Positions 27,322-37,238 of a DNA stretch of 64,000 nucleotides are shown here, piece by piece. The translations under genes were made by a program, and so were the position numbers. The DNA lies in contig NZ_PPRT01000021.1 of NCBI RefSeq assembly GCF_002902725.1, forward strand, positions 1 to 64,000, given 5' to 3'. How positions within the stretch are numbered: position 1 is the stretch's first letter; each line of letters begins with the position of its first letter. The DNA comes from Staphylococcus caprae (GTDB taxonomy: Bacteria > Bacillota > Bacilli > Staphylococcales > Staphylococcaceae). The notes under the pieces were generated by a model. That model was not told the DNA's origin. It ran no database searches and was given only the letters and a program-made list of their open reading frames with translations.

Positions 27322-28092
27322 ATGTTACCAGCAGAAAGAGAACAAAATATAATTTCATACTTGAAAAAACATAAAACTGCAACGGTTCATACCTTAGCTG
27401 CAGAGTTCAACGTACATGACGCAACCATACGTCGTGATTTAATTAAACTTGAACAATATAATCAAATTAGACGTACTCATGGTGGTGTCGTCTTAAACAG
27501 CACTGACGTATCAAGTGAACTTAATTTTGATGATCGAGAAACTACAAACTACTATGAAAAATTAGGAATCGGTCAAAAGGCAGCGAAATTTGTCAATGAC
27601 GGAGATACACTCATCATTGATTCTGGCTCAACGACATTACAATTTGCAAGAGCGATAGTACATAAACAGAATCTCACTGTCATCACTAATGATATTCATA
27701 TTGCCTCAGTTTTACGTTCCACGAATCATCGTGTCATCGTAACAGGTGGCGTATTATATCATAATAACTATGTACTCAACGGCTTTATAACAACTCAAAC
27801 ATTACAATCCTTTAATTCTATGAAGGCATTTATAGCGACGCCTGCTTTAGACGCTGTCAAAGGTATGACGCATTATAGTGAAGAATTTATTGCTGCAAAA
27901 AGACAAATGGTCGAACAAGCGCATGAAGTCTATTTACTTACTGATAGTACGAAGTTAGATAAAGTTGCATTCTATCAAGTGAGTCCAATTGAAAAGATTG
28001 ATACACTTATTACAGATAACCAACATGATTTAAGTGCATATCGTGAAGTATGTTCGAACGTTGTAGCAATTGATCCCAAAGATTATGAATAG
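27322..28092 (+). CDS. DeoR-family transcriptional regulator
   Basis: 256 residues. The N-terminal DeoR helix-turn-helix covers residues 1-57 (MLPAEREQNI, then ATIRRDLIKLE, then RTHGG). The rest is the sugar-phosphate-sensing DeoRC domain with DSGSTT near 103. Start codons exist at 27295 and 27307, but the SD GGAG at 27309-27312 serves the ATG at 27322, which is also how the family begins. It probably controls the adjacent kinase and dehydrogenase-permease units, responding to a phosphorylated intermediate. The palindrome TTACAATTGTAA in the divergent promoter is a candidate operator (inference). Confidence 0.87.
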   Translation: MLPAEREQNIISYLKKHKTATVHTLAAEFNVHDATIRRDLIKLEQYNQIRRTHGGVVLNSTDVSSELNFDDRETTNYYEKLGIGQKAAKFVNDGDTLIIDSGSTTLQFARAIVHKQNLTVITNDIHIASVLRSTNHRVIVTGGVLYHNNYVLNGFITTQTLQSFNSMKAFIATPALDAVKGMTHYSEEFIAAKRQMVEQAHEVYLLTDSTKLDKVAFYQVSPIEKIDTLITDNQHDLSAYREVCSNVVAIDPKDYE

Positions 28093-28210
28093 TTTATCAT
28101 GTTATTTGGAAGTATTATTTCTCGGGAAATAACTTAAAGCATTAATCTCTTCTATTCAGTCTGAGGTTTGTCTGAAGTCAGAGTGAACACCCTCTTTTTT
28201 GAAAACATTT

Positions 28211-28249
28211 GAAAATGATAATTGAGAACGGTATCATTTATTATATAAT
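28211..28249 (+). promoter_or_regulatory. Promoter with a possible Fur-type box
   Basis: TTGAGA (28222-28227) and TATAAT (28244-28249) are 16 bases apart, in front of the small membrane protein gene. Over the -35 lies GAAAATGATAATTGAGAAC (28211-28229), matching the 19-base Fur box at 13 positions, nearly all in the left two thirds. The right half is poor. Confidence 0.4.
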
Positions 28250-28272
28250 CGTAAAGTACAAGGATGATTGAC

Positions 28273-28488
28273 ATGAAAGAGGCACCAAAAACATATAAAC
28301 AAGAACAATTGGGTTTAATCATTTCTTTAATCGTGTTTATATGTTTTATCTATCAAGATATACATATCCTTTGCACGAAACAAGAATTAACTCGTATTCT
28401 TCTTTGTAGCTTTAGTTTAATTGGATTTCTGTTTCTTTGTGTGCTCAACGTTATGCGCATTATTTCAAATTATCGTCGCCGACCATAA
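28273..28488 (+). CDS. Small two-helix membrane protein, unknown function
   Basis: 71 residues. An N-terminal polar stretch (MKEAPKTYKQEQ) leads into two hydrophobic segments, GLIISLIVFICFIY and LLCSFSLIGFLFLCVLNV, with a basic tail YRRRP, so both ends are probably inside. The frame also opens at ATG 28264, but the SD AAGGA (28261) serves the ATG at 28273. A good promoter and a terminator bracket it, so it is likely a real gene. I do not recognise a family. Possible iron control depends on the weak Fur-like site. Confidence 0.65.
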   Translation: MKEAPKTYKQEQLGLIISLIVFICFIYQDIHILCTKQELTRILLCSFSLIGFLFLCVLNVMRIISNYRRRP

Positions 28489-28532
28489 GTGATTTTAAAT
28501 AGGAGATCGGGACATAATTCCATTAAAAAAGT

Positions 28533-28579
28533 AGTAGCAAGATGACTTCAATGGAAAATCATCTTACTGCTACTTTTTG
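28533..28579. terminator. Bidirectional terminator
   Basis: A long stem, AGTAGCAAGATGA (28533-28545) with TCATCTTACTGCTACT (28559-28574), is flanked by As on the left and Ts on the right, so it works in both directions between convergent genes. Confidence 0.88.
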
Positions 28580-28620
28580 TTTATCTTTTAAGGATAATGC
28601 TTTTGTTTACCCTCATCTGA

Positions 28621-29580
28621 TTATGATTTTTTATTTTCTAGTGACTTTTTATAAAAATACTGTGCAACAACGATATCTACAATTGCTAATCCTACTGATT
28701 TAAATAATGTGACCTCTTTTTCGTCTTCACGACCTTCTTTCTTTCCTGATACGATATCACCTAACTCACTGTATAACATATCTTCAGTCAATACACCCTC
28801 ATCTTGAGGCACTTTTAAGTCACCTGTTTCCTCCATAGCTGCTTCAGTTGATTCTACAACGATCTTATTAGCAACCATCATAGACTCTGAAGGTAACTCT
28901 TGCATATCAGGCTTGAATGATCCTACTGCATTAAGATGTACGCCCGGATGTAACGTATGTGAATATACTGGCTTTGAAGCATTTGTAGCTGTTACAACAA
29001 CATCTGCTCCTTCCATTGCCTCATCAGCTTCATCATAAACTTTTACTTTAACTCCGAATTGTTGTTGAGTTGCTTTAGCAAGTTTTTCAGCCTTTTCCTT
29101 TGTCCTACTTGAAAAGTGAATTTCCTCGATATTTCTCACAGCCATTACAGCTTCTATGAGACCTTCAGCTTGTACACCAGCACCAATGATGGTTAGTACT
29201 TTAGCATCTTCACGAGACAAGTATTTGGTAGCAACACCAGAGATCGCGCCTGTTCTAATTTTAGTTAAATAACCACCATCTAATACTGCTAGCGTTTCCC
29301 CTGTTTCATAATCGCTTAATATGACTGAACCAGTAATCGTTGATTTTCCTTTTTTAGGATTGTCAGGAACGAAAGAAACTGTTTTTAACCCAACAATTTT
29401 TAATTCATCTGATAATGCTGGCATGACTAAATAACGATTCTCTTCATTAAATGGTATGACATGTCGTAGCGGTGTTTCTGTCTTACCTTCTGAAAATGCC
29501 TGAAGCGCTTGTCCTACCTCTTCGATAACTTCATTCATATTTAATAACTCTGCTTGAGTTTGTTCGTCTAAATATCGCAT
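28621..29580 (-). CDS. Ornithine cyclodeaminase / mu-crystallin family dehydrogenase
   Basis: 319 residues. TGSVILSDYETGETLAVLDG and TKIRTGAISGVATKYL are the family's substrate-binding stretch; the nucleotide-binding loop follows as IIGAGVQAEG near 134-143. Members include ornithine cyclodeaminase, archaeal alanine dehydrogenase, SbnB and several imine reductases, so a specific activity cannot be given. It is a single gene with the SD AAGGAG. No siderophore or arginine genes are adjacent, which argues against an SbnB role. Cytoplasmic. Confidence 0.82.
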   Translation of the reverse strand: MRYLDEQTQAELLNMNEVIEEVGQALQAFSEGKTETPLRHVIPFNEENRYLVMPALSDELKIVGLKTVSFVPDNPKKGKSTITGSVILSDYETGETLAVLDGGYLTKIRTGAISGVATKYLSREDAKVLTIIGAGVQAEGLIEAVMAVRNIEEIHFSSRTKEKAEKLAKATQQQFGVKVKVYDEADEAMEGADVVVTATNASKPVYSHTLHPGVHLNAVGSFKPDMQELPSESMMVANKIVVESTEAAMEETGDLKVPQDEGVLTEDMLYSELGDIVSGKKEGREDEKEVTLFKSVGLAIVDIVVAQYFYKKSLENKKS

Positions 29581-29602
29581 TTAATCACTCCTTATTAATG
29601 AA

Positions 29603-29640
29603 AAAGCCTCTTTTTTAATAACATTCCCTATGAAAAGAGG
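29603..29640 (-). terminator. Terminator of the small membrane protein gene
   Basis: Stem CCTCTTTT (29607-29614) with AAAAGAGG (29633-29640); on the minus strand Ts follow at 29601-29605. Confidence 0.75.
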
Positions 29641-29660
29641 ATGTAACACTTTAATTAATT

Positions 29661-29930
29661 TTAAAACAAAATCGGTAGTAATATTGGAAGAAGTACAATG
29701 ACATTAAAGAGATTAATGAAAATACTGACATTAAGAACATTTTTAATCAAATTTTGACGTTGAAGTAGAAATCTCAAGCATAATGAAATGATAAGTAAAG
29801 TGATACTAAACAAACCAAAAATTGATATAATATCTAGCCCAAATTTACTTATATTGTTGAAATTGATACAAATCCAAATGATTAAAATAAGATAATTCAA
29901 TAGGTTCATTCCATAAATTAAATACTTCAT
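29661..29930 (-). CDS. Small membrane protein, unknown function
   Basis: 89 residues, almost entirely hydrophobic, with three predicted membrane helices (about 10-22, 34-54 and 68-88) separated by short polar loops (NNISK and RQNLIKN). A clear SD (AGGAG) lies seven bases before the ATG, and a terminator follows the stop, so the gene is probably real. I recognise no family. It is transcribed alone, upstream of the ornithine-cyclodeaminase-family gene. Confidence 0.6.
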   Translation of the reverse strand: MKYLIYGMNLLNYLILIIWICINFNNISKFGLDIISIFGLFSITLLIISLCLRFLLQRQNLIKNVLNVSIFINLFNVIVLLPILLPILF

Positions 29931-30078
29931 TGTTTGCTCCTATTTATGTGACTTTATTTTCATGTGCTATGATACATAAGCATTTAACTTTTCTAGATGA
30001 TATATTGACTAAATCCGATATTTGAAACAAAAGTGTTGGATTTATTAAATTTATGTTGTGGCAATGTAAATTCCGTGC

Positions 30079-30209
30079 TATTCTTTTATTTATAAATAAA
30101 AGGCAATGTGCACTAACACATTACCTTGCGATTTTGCTTTTATATAAGCAAAACTATTTAACTAACTTTTGACACATATCATTCTTCGTTTTCGAAGGAT
30201 GATTTTTTT
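30079..30209 (+). ncRNA. Candidate small structured RNA in a gene-free gap
   Basis: On the plus strand, TTGTGG (30056-30061) and TATTCT (30079-30084) are 17 bases apart. Four hairpins follow: the palindrome at 30083-30102, AAGGCAATGTG/CACATTACCTT (30100-30110, 30117-30127), TTTTGCTT/AAGCAAAA (30132-30139, 30146-30153), and a terminator ATCATTCTTCG/CGAAGGATGAT (30178-30188, 30193-30203) with seven Ts. Both flanking genes are on the minus strand, so this plus-strand terminator has no known gene to end. No open frame is seen. It could instead be a decayed repeat. Confidence 0.45.
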
Positions 30210-30216
30210 ATTTTTA

Positions 30217-30723
30217 TTATTTATTCAAAATTTGATATCGATTAACGACTTTCCCATTCTTTTTAATATAGGGTTCGATTTCATAGCCACCGTACTTTTT
30301 TATTACATTTTGTGAAGCATAATTGAATGGATTTGTAGTCATGAGCACTGTTTCAACATTGAGAGATTTTAAATAATTAAGAGCTTGTCCTAATAAGATT
30401 GAGGCATACCCTTTACCTCTATATGATGACGCGACACCGTATCCAACATGACCACCAATATTACTTAACCTATGATTAAGTTCATGTCTAATATCTACTG
30501 CGCCCACGATATTTCCGTCAACAAAATAGAATAGTGTCGTTGAAGGAACACCACCCTCACTCGGCTTTTCTTGATTAAGCTCATCAACCATAGCTTTAAA
30601 TGATTGATATTCTTTCAAATTTGTATTTCCTGGGACTACTTTCTCATCATTGTCATACCATTCTTGAATATAAACTTTGAATGCTTCTTCGTCTTTATAC
30701 GTAAGTTGCCTTAATTCTTCCAC
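30217..30723 (-). CDS. GNAT-family N-acetyltransferase
   Basis: 168 residues with the GNAT fold. The acetyl-CoA loop is in YRGKGYASILL, preceded by the beta strand VGYGVASS and followed by TTNPFNYASQNVIKKYGG. The frame is open up to GTG 30756, but the SD AAGAGG fits the GTG at 30723, giving MEELRQLTYKDE, a normal GNAT start. The acceptor is unknown; RimJ-like peptides or small amines are possible. It stands alone. Confidence 0.78.
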   Translation of the reverse strand: MEELRQLTYKDEEAFKVYIQEWYDNDEKVVPGNTNLKEYQSFKAMVDELNQEKPSEGGVPSTTLFYFVDGNIVGAVDIRHELNHRLSNIGGHVGYGVASSYRGKGYASILLGQALNYLKSLNVETVLMTTNPFNYASQNVIKKYGGYEIEPYIKKNGKVVNRYQILNK

Positions 30724-30812
30724 ACCGTCATACCTCTTCTCATCCATTCTTGTCACTTTTTATTGTAAAATGAATGCCCCATCATATTAAAGCATTTTAA
30801 ATAGAAAAATTA

Positions 30813-30866
30813 AGGAAGTGGGGTAGAAATATAATTTAGTAAAATTACTTTCATTTCCCACTCCCT
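30813..30866 (-). terminator. Terminator of kbl
   Basis: Imperfect stem GGAAGTGGGG with CCCACTCCC (30813-30823 and 30857-30865), followed on the minus strand by a T-rich run. Confidence 0.65.
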
Positions 30867-30879
30867 ATATAATAGCAAT

Positions 30880-32067
30880 TTATATAATATTTAATTCTTT
30901 TCCGACCTTTTCATAAGCAGCGAGCGCTTTGTCTAACATGTCTTTCGTGTGCGCAGCTGTAGGCATGTTTCTTACACGGCCAGTGCCTCTAGGAACTGTT
31001 GGGAAGACGATTGATTTAACGTAGATGCCTTCTTCTTTAAGACGTTTACTGAACGCTTGTGTATCTTTCTCATCACCAATTATTACAGGAGTAATTGGTG
31101 ATTCTGATTTTCCAGTATCGAACCCTAATTTAGAAAGTCCATCCTTTAAGTATTGTGCATTCTCCCATAACTGATCGTGTAGTTCTGTAGAAGCCATTAA
31201 CTTTTTAACAGCTTCAGTAATAGCCTTCGTATCTCCAGGTGCAAGTGATGTTGAGAATAAGAATGGTCTTGATTGTGCTTTCAGCCAGTCGATTAATTGT
31301 TGAGATCCGGCAACGTAACCACCTACTACACCGATTGCTTTAGACAATGTGCCAATTTGGAAATCGATTTTATCTTGTAATCCAAAATGTTTAACTGTAC
31401 CTGTACCTTTGCCCATCACGCCTGAACCGTGCGCATCGTCAACGTATGTTAATAAACCAAATTCTTCAGCAATTTCAACGATTTCTGGTAGTTTGGCAAC
31501 GTCTCCATCCATACTGAATACGCCATCAGTGATGTACATCACTTTATTATATTGACCTGACTCTACCGCTTCTTTAGCTTTTGCACGTAAATCATCCATA
31601 TCTGAATGATTTACACGGATAATTTTAGCTTTAGATAAACGACAGCCATCAATAATAGAAGCATGGTTGAGTTCGTCAGATAAAATCGCGTCGTTCTTAT
31701 TCATGACAGCTGAAATAGCAGCCATATTACAGTTAAATCCTGATTGATATGCGATAGCTGCTTCAGTTCCTTTAAACTTTGCAAGTGTTTCTTCTAATTC
31801 ATCATGTAAATCTAACGTACCATTAATAGATCGTACAGCACCTGCACCCACACCATGTGTATCGATAGCTTGTTTGGCTGCTGCTTTTAAATCATCGTTT
31901 GTTGCTAGTCCTAAGTAGTTGTTTGATGATAAATTAACATATGTTTTTCCATCAATTTTAATTTCAGGTCCGTTGGCACCTTCAATTGAATCAATTTCAT
32001 TGTATAAGCCGTTGTCTTTTAAGTATTGAATATTTTCATCTAAAAACTCATGTAGTGATTGAACCAC
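30880..32067 (-). CDS. kbl: 2-amino-3-ketobutyrate CoA ligase (glycine C-acetyltransferase)
   Basis: 395 residues of the alpha-oxoamine synthase family. The pyridoxal-phosphate lysine is Lys243 in [15 protein letters not shown] and the FSTSLAP segment are also typical. It splits 2-amino-3-oxobutyrate with CoA into glycine and acetyl-CoA, completing threonine breakdown begun by the threonine-dehydrogenase-like enzyme. Its GTG start lies eight bases behind GGGGG. BioF (8-amino-7-oxononanoate synthase) is the nearest relative but no biotin gene is nearby. Divergent from the M20 gene. Confidence 0.9.
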   Translation of the reverse strand: MVQSLHEFLDENIQYLKDNGLYNEIDSIEGANGPEIKIDGKTYVNLSSNNYLGLATNDDLKAAAKQAIDTHGVGAGAVRSINGTLDLHDELEETLAKFKGTEAAIAYQSGFNCNMAAISAVMNKNDAILSDELNHASIIDGCRLSKAKIIRVNHSDMDDLRAKAKEAVESGQYNKVMYITDGVFSMDGDVAKLPEIVEIAEEFGLLTYVDDAHGSGVMGKGTGTVKHFGLQDKIDFQIGTLSKAIGVVGGYVAGSQQLIDWLKAQSRPFLFSTSLAPGDTKAITEAVKKLMASTELHDQLWENAQYLKDGLSKLGFDTGKSESPITPVIIGDEKDTQAFSKRLKEEGIYVKSIVFPTVPRGTGRVRNMPTAAHTKDMLDKALAAYEKVGKELNII

Positions 32068-32252
32068 AATGGAATCCCCCTTGCATTGTCTATTTTCTTT
32101 AATGATACCTTAATTTTCAAAATCATGAAAGCCTTATCATTTGAGCATTATAACTGTTTAACACTCTTGAAAATAATTCATATGAAGGTCTACTGTAGCT
32201 ATGGCAATAATGATATACTTATAACGATAATATGACGGAAGAAGTGGTAAAC

Positions 32253-33419
32253 GTGTTTGATTGGTTCCAATTGGCAAGCAAAAAAGAGAAGAGAATGGTT
32301 CAGCTGCGACGATATTTACATCAATATCCTGAACTCTCTTTCGAAGAAAAACGTACACATGACTTTATTGTGAATCAATTAAGCCAGTTATCATGCAACA
32401 TTGAAACGCCAGTTGGACGCAATGGTATTAAGGCGACGTTCAAAGGCGCTGAAGACGGTCCTACAATTGCGTTTCGTGCAGATTTTGATGCCTTACCTGT
32501 TCAAGAATTAAATGATGTTCCATATCGCTCTAAACATGAAGGCTGTATGCATGCATGTGGTCATGATGGTCACACTGCCATCTTACTTGGCGTTGCTGAG
32601 ATTGTGAATGAACATCGTCATTTGTTGAAGGGTAATGTGGTGTTCATTTTTCAATATGGTGAGGAAATCATGCCAGGTGGTTCTCAAGAAATGATTGATG
32701 CTGGATGTCTTCAAGATGTTGATAAGATTTATGGAACGCATTTATGGAGTGGTTATCCATCAGGTACAATTTATTCAAGACCCGGAGCGATTATGGCATC
32801 GCCTGATGAATTTAGTATTACGATCCAAGGAAAAGGTGGTCATGGTGCAAAGCCTCATGAAACGATTGACCCTATCGTTATCATGGCTGAATTTATATTG
32901 AGTGCTCAGAAGATTGTTTCTCGTACGATTGATCCAGTTAAAGAAGCCGTATTAACGTTTGGCATGGTTCAAGCTGGTTCTACAGATAGTGTGATTCCTG
33001 ATACCGCGTTCTGTAAAGGAACCGTTCGCACCTTTGATACTGCACTACAAAATCATATCCAAGAAAAAATGGATAAACTTTTACAAGGGTTAGCAGTTGC
33101 TAACGACATCACATATAAGATGGAGTATATTAAAGGGTATCTTCCAGTGCATAATCATCCTCAAGCGTATGAAGTCGTTAAACAAGCAGCAAATGATTTA
33201 CATTTGAGATTTAATGAGTCTGATTTGATGATGATTGGAGAAGATTTCTCACATTATCTTAAAGTACGTCCTGGTGCTTTCTTCTTAACAGGCTGTGGTA
33301 ATGAGGATAAAGGAATTACAGCACCTCATCATAATCCATATTTCGATATTGATGAGACAGCTTTTAAATATGCAGCAAGTGAATTCTTGAAGATTTTAGA
33401 AATTGAACAGGTATTTTAG
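32253..33419 (+). CDS. M20D-family amidohydrolase / aminoacylase-like peptidase
   Basis: 388 residues. Metal-binding motifs of the M20D group are GCMHACGHDGHT and QYGEEIMPGG, with a later SHYLKVRPGAFF. Members remove acyl groups from amino acids or hydrolyse hippurate, N-acetyl-diaminopimelate or auxin conjugates. The frame is open from ATG 32232, which has no SD. The GTG at 32253, giving MFDWFQLA behind GAAGTGG, is how I remember the staphylococcal homologues starting, so it is preferred. The substrate is unknown. Neighbour of tuf and kbl as in S. aureus. Confidence 0.82.
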   Translation: MFDWFQLASKKEKRMVQLRRYLHQYPELSFEEKRTHDFIVNQLSQLSCNIETPVGRNGIKATFKGAEDGPTIAFRADFDALPVQELNDVPYRSKHEGCMHACGHDGHTAILLGVAEIVNEHRHLLKGNVVFIFQYGEEIMPGGSQEMIDAGCLQDVDKIYGTHLWSGYPSGTIYSRPGAIMASPDEFSITIQGKGGHGAKPHETIDPIVIMAEFILSAQKIVSRTIDPVKEAVLTFGMVQAGSTDSVIPDTAFCKGTVRTFDTALQNHIQEKMDKLLQGLAVANDITYKMEYIKGYLPVHNHPQAYEVVKQAANDLHLRFNESDLMMIGEDFSHYLKVRPGAFFLTGCGNEDKGITAPHHNPYFDIDETAFKYAASEFLKILEIEQVF

Positions 33420-33433
33420 TTTTTAGATACAAA

Positions 33434-33489
33434 GGTAGTGTATGATTCTTACTTTTAAACAAGTGAGCACTCATACGCTACCTTTTTTA
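33434..33489 (+). terminator. Terminator of the amidohydrolase gene
   Basis: A 12-bp stem, GGTAGTGTATGA (33434-33445) with TCATACGCTACC (33471-33482), followed by seven Ts. Confidence 0.88.
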
Positions 33490-33591
33490 TTTTTGAAAAA
33501 TATATCAAGTGGTTGTATTTCGAGTATCGCTTTTTTAGAAATAATAACTCTAGAAGACGATGTGAAACATGATAGGATAAATTGCGCACAA

Positions 33592-33617
33592 AAAAAGAAC
33601 CCCCAAAAGGGAGTCCT
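33592..33617 (-). terminator. Terminator of tuf
   Basis: GAACCCCC, loop AAAA, GGGAGTCC forms a stem with G-U pairs and is followed on the minus strand by seven Ts. It ends the long rpsL-to-tuf transcript. Confidence 0.85.
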
Positions 33618-33636
33618 TTGTATCAAATAATTAATA

Positions 33637-34821
33637 TTATTCGAAGATTTCAGTTACAACGCCTGATCCTACAGTACGTCCACCTTCACGGATTGAGAAA
33701 CGAGTACCGTCTTCAATTGCGATAGGAGCGATTAATTCAACTGTCATTTCAACGTTGTCGCCAGGCATAACCATTTCAGTACCTTCTGGTAAGTTTACAA
33801 CACCAGTTACGTCAGTAGTACGGAAATAGAATTGTGGGCGGTAGTTACTGAAGAATGGAGTGTGACGTCCACCTTCGTCTTTAGATAAAACGTATACTTC
33901 AGCTTTGAATTTAGTGTGTGGTGTGATTGAACCAGGAGCAGCTAATACTTGACCACGTTGTACGTCTTCACGAGCAACACCACGTAATAATGCACCGATG
34001 TTGTCACCAGCTTCAGCGTAGTCTAATAATTTACGGAACATTTCTACACCAGTAACAGTTGTTTTAGAAGTTTCGTGGATACCGATGATTTCAACTTCTT
34101 CACCAACTTTGATTTGACCACGTTCAACACGGCCTGTAGCAACAGTACCACGACCAGTGATTGAGAATACGTCCTCAACTGGCATCATGAATGGTTTGTC
34201 AGAATCACGTTCTGGAGTTGGAATGTAGTCATCAACTGCTTGCATTAATTCTAAGATTTTTTCTTCGTATTGAGCATCGCCTTCTAAAGCTTTTAATGCT
34301 GAACCAGCGATTACAGGTACATCGTCACCTGGGAAGTCATATTCGCTTAATAAGTCACGAACTTCCATTTCAACTAATTCTAATAATTCTTCGTCGTCAA
34401 CCATGTCAACTTTGTTTAAGAATACAACTAATGCTGGTACACCAACGTTACGTGATAAAAGAATGTGTTCACGAGTTTGTGGCATTGGACCGTCAGCAGC
34501 AGATACTACTAAGATACCGCCGTCCATTTGAGCAGCACCAGTGATCATGTTTTTAACATAGTCAGCGTGTCCTGGGCAGTCAACGTGAGCATAGTGACGT
34601 TTGTCAGTTTGATACTCGATGTGTGCAGTATTGATTGTAATACCACGTTCTTTTTCTTCTGGAGCGTTGTCAATCATGTCGTATGATTGTGCAACAGTGT
34701 CACCATTTTTAGCTAATACAGTTGCGATAGCAGCTGTTAAAGTTGTTTTACCATGGTCAACGTGACCGATAGTACCAATATTGGCATGTTCTTTTGAGCG
34801 ATCAAATTTTTCTTTTGCCAT
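33637..34821 (-). CDS. tuf: Elongation factor Tu
   Basis: 394 residues. GTPase motifs GHVDHGKTT near 19, DCPGHADYV near 81 and [10 protein letters not shown] near 136 are intact. It delivers aminoacyl-tRNA to the ribosome. The frame extends to 34872, but the ATG at 34821 behind AGGAGAG gives the usual [10 protein letters not shown]. It is the last gene of the str operon; its own promoter lies about 120 bases upstream. Confidence 0.98.
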   Translation of the reverse strand: MAKEKFDRSKEHANIGTIGHVDHGKTTLTAAIATVLAKNGDTVAQSYDMIDNAPEEKERGITINTAHIEYQTDKRHYAHVDCPGHADYVKNMITGAAQMDGGILVVSAADGPMPQTREHILLSRNVGVPALVVFLNKVDMVDDEELLELVEMEVRDLLSEYDFPGDDVPVIAGSALKALEGDAQYEEKILELMQAVDDYIPTPERDSDKPFMMPVEDVFSITGRGTVATGRVERGQIKVGEEVEIIGIHETSKTTVTGVEMFRKLLDYAEAGDNIGALLRGVAREDVQRGQVLAAPGSITPHTKFKAEVYVLSKDEGGRHTPFFSNYRPQFYFRTTDVTGVVNLPEGTEMVMPGDNVEMTVELIAPIAIEDGTRFSIREGGRTVGSGVVTEIFE

Positions 34822-34866
34822 TATTAAATCTCTCCTATTCTTAGTAAAAGTTATTTCAAATTTATC

Positions 34867-34965
34867 TCTCATGATAGTTTCTCACCATCATGAGAAGATA
34901 ATTGATTGAGTTTAGCCTAAAAGAATTTATAATTCTTTTATAATGCATTTACCCCTAAAAATCAA
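34867..34965 (-). promoter_or_regulatory. tuf promoter and leader hairpins
   Basis: On the minus strand TTGATT (34960-34965) and TATAAA (34937-34942) are exactly 17 bases apart. The early transcript holds AAAAGAATT/AATTCTTTT and then TCTCATGAT/ATCATGAGA (34867-34875, 34887-34895). No T run follows these hairpins, so they are more likely stability or processing elements than terminators. Confidence 0.6.
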
Positions 34966-35039
34966 ATCATAAAAGTGATAGCTTAACAATAAGCTCAACC
35001 TGTATTTTAACCTAGCATGGCTAGTCTTAACAAGTTATA

Positions 35040-37121
35040 TTATTCACCTTTATTTTTCTTGATGATTTCATCAGCGATTGATTTAGGAACTTCTGCATAG
35101 TGGTCAAAGTACATAGTGTAAGTACCGCGACCTTGAGTGTTAGAACGTAATGAAGTTGCATAACCGAACATTTCTGAAAGTGGTACAAAGGCATTTACAA
35201 CTTGTGCATTACCACGAGGTTCCATACCATCTACACGTCCACGACGAGCAGTTACGTCACCCATGATATCGCCCATGTATTCTTCAGGCATTTCGATAGT
35301 TACTTTCATCATTGGTTCTAAGATAACTGGATCACATTTTTTAGCAGCTTCTTTAAGTGCTAATGATGCAGCAATTTTGAAGGCCATTTCTGATGAATCG
35401 ACATCATGGTATGAACCATCAAATAATTTAGCTTTAACATCGATTAATGGATAACCAGCTAAGACACCATTTTCCATAGCATCTTTAAGACCTTGTTCAA
35501 CTGATGGAATGTATTCACGTGGAACTACACCACCGACGATAGCGTTTTCGAATTCGAAACCGCCACCTGTTTCGTTAGGTGTGAATTCAATGTGAACATC
35601 ACCGTATTGACCACGACCACCAGATTGACGAGAGAATTTACCTTGAACTTGTGCAGCTTGCTTGAATGTTTCACGGTATGAAACCATTGGCGCACCTACA
35701 TTACATTCAACGTTAAATTCTTTCTTCATACGGTCAACTAAGATGTCTAAGTGTAATTCACCCATACCACCAATGATAACTTGTCCAGTTTCTTCATCAG
35801 TGTGTGCATGGAATGTTGGGTCTTCTTCTTGTAATTTAACTAAAGCTTGAGTCATTTTGTCTTGGTCAGCTTTAGATTTTGGTTCAACAGATAAGTGGAT
35901 AACTGGTTCTGGGAATTCCATTGATTCCAAGATAATGTCGTTTTTCTCTCCACATAAAGTATCACCAGTACCTGTTTCTTTAAGACCTACCGCAGCAGCG
36001 ATATCGCCTGAGTAAACAGTATCGATTTCTTGACGTGAGTTTGCGTGCATTTGTAATAAACGACCTACACGTTCACGTTTGTCTTTAGTTGAGTTCTTCA
36101 CGTATGAACCTGAAGTTAATGTACCAGAGTATACACGGAAGAAAGTTAATTTACCAACGTAAGGGTCAGTCATAACTTTGAATGCTAATGCAGCAAATTC
36201 AGCTGAATCGTCTGGTTTAGCAATCACTTCTTCTTCAGGGTCATTAGCACGGTGACCAATAATTGGTTTAACGTCTAATGGTGAAGGTAAGTAATCAATT
36301 ACTGCGTTAAGCATTAATTGAACACCTTTGTTTTTGAATGCTGTACCACAAAGTACTGGGTAGAATTCTACGTCAGTAGTTGCTTTACGGATAGCAGCTT
36401 TTAATTCGTCGATTGAAATTTCTTCGTCACCAAGATATTTCTCCATTAATTCGTCATTGTTTTCAGCAACGGCTTCAATTAATTGAGCACGAGCTTCTTC
36501 AGCTCTTTCTTTGTGATCGTCTGGAATTTCAATTTCGTCGATTTCTGTACCTAAATCGTTTGTATATTTAAAGCATTTCATTTCAACTAAGTCAATGATT
36601 GCTTCGAATTCATCTTCAGCACCAATTGGTAATTGAATAGGTGCAGCGTTTGCTTGTAAACGATCATGTAAAGTGCTTACTGAATAGTCGAAGTTCGCAC
36701 CTAATTTATCCATTTTGTTTACAAACACGATACGTGGTACACCGTAAGTAGTTGCTTGGCGCCAAACAGTTTCTGTTTGTGGTTCTACACCTGATTGAGC
36801 ATCAAGTACAGTTACCGCACCATCTAATACACGTAATGAACGTTCAACTTCTACAGTGAAGTCTACGTGTCCAGGTGTATCGATAATGTTTACACGGTGT
36901 CCATCCCATTGTGCTGTAGTTGCAGCAGATGTGATTGTGATACCACGGTCTTGTTCTTGTTCCATCCAGTCCATTTGTGAAGCACCTTCGTGTGTTTCAC
37001 CAATTTTGTGGATACGACCTGTGTAATAAAGAATACGTTCAGTCGTAGTAGTTTTACCAGCATCAATGTGAGCCATGATACCGATGTTACGAGTATTTTT
37101 CAAAGAAAAGTCTCTTGCCAT
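35040..37121 (-). CDS. fusA: Elongation factor G
   Basis: 693 residues, full length. The GTP-binding loop [16 protein letters not shown] and NKMDKLG are present, with the C-terminal domains complete to KNKGE. It drives translocation of tRNA and m[14 protein letters not shown], covering residues commonly altered in fusidic acid resistance, looks wild type. SD AAGGAG precedes the ATG. It lies between rpsG and tuf in the str operon. Confidence 0.98.
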   Translation of the reverse strand: MARDFSLKNTRNIGIMAHIDAGKTTTTERILYYTGRIHKIGETHEGASQMDWMEQEQDRGITITSAATTAQWDGHRVNIIDTPGHVDFTVEVERSLRVLDGAVTVLDAQSGVEPQTETVWRQATTYGVPRIVFVNKMDKLGANFDYSVSTLHDRLQANAAPIQLPIGAEDEFEAIIDLVEMKCFKYTNDLGTEIDEIEIPDDHKERAEEARAQLIEAVAENNDELMEKYLGDEEISIDELKAAIRKATTDVEFYPVLCGTAFKNKGVQLMLNAVIDYLPSPLDVKPIIGHRANDPEEEVIAKPDDSAEFAALAFKVMTDPYVGKLTFFRVYSGTLTSGSYVKNSTKDKRERVGRLLQMHANSRQEIDTVYSGDIAAAVGLKETGTGDTLCGEKNDIILESMEFPEPVIHLSVEPKSKADQDKMTQALVKLQEEDPTFHAHTDEETGQVIIGGMGELHLDILVDRMKKEFNVECNVGAPMVSYRETFKQAAQVQGKFSRQSGGRGQYGDVHIEFTPNETGGGFEFENAIVGGVVPREYIPSVEQGLKDAMENGVLAGYPLIDVKAKLFDGSYHDVDSSEMAFKIAASLALKEAAKKCDPVILEPMMKVTIEMPEEYMGDIMGDVTARRGRVDGMEPRGNAQVVNAFVPLSEMFGYATSLRSNTQGRGTYTMYFDHYAEVPKSIADEIIKKNKGE

Positions 37122-37238
37122 GTGTTTTTCTCCTTCCAGTATTTACTGAATAAGTACTATAGATATGGCGATGCCCTAAGCATGAGCCATTATTGGTAAA
37201 CCATATAACGGAACACACTCAGGGTAAAAGCTTTCATC

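Noticed and set aside
28115-28132. Perfect hairpin TTATTTC-TCGG-GAAATAA after the DeoR gene
   Set aside because: No T run follows on either strand, so I did not call it a terminator; it may still stabilise the mRNA end.
32158-32358. Minus-strand 66-codon frame between kbl and the amidohydrolase gene
   Set aside because: Overlaps the start of the amidohydrolase gene in antisense and has no SD or homologue I know.
33442-33630. Open frame of 62 codons on the plus strand after the amidohydrolase gene
   Set aside because: It runs through the terminator stem at 33434-33482 and over the tuf terminator; no SD and no recognisable protein.
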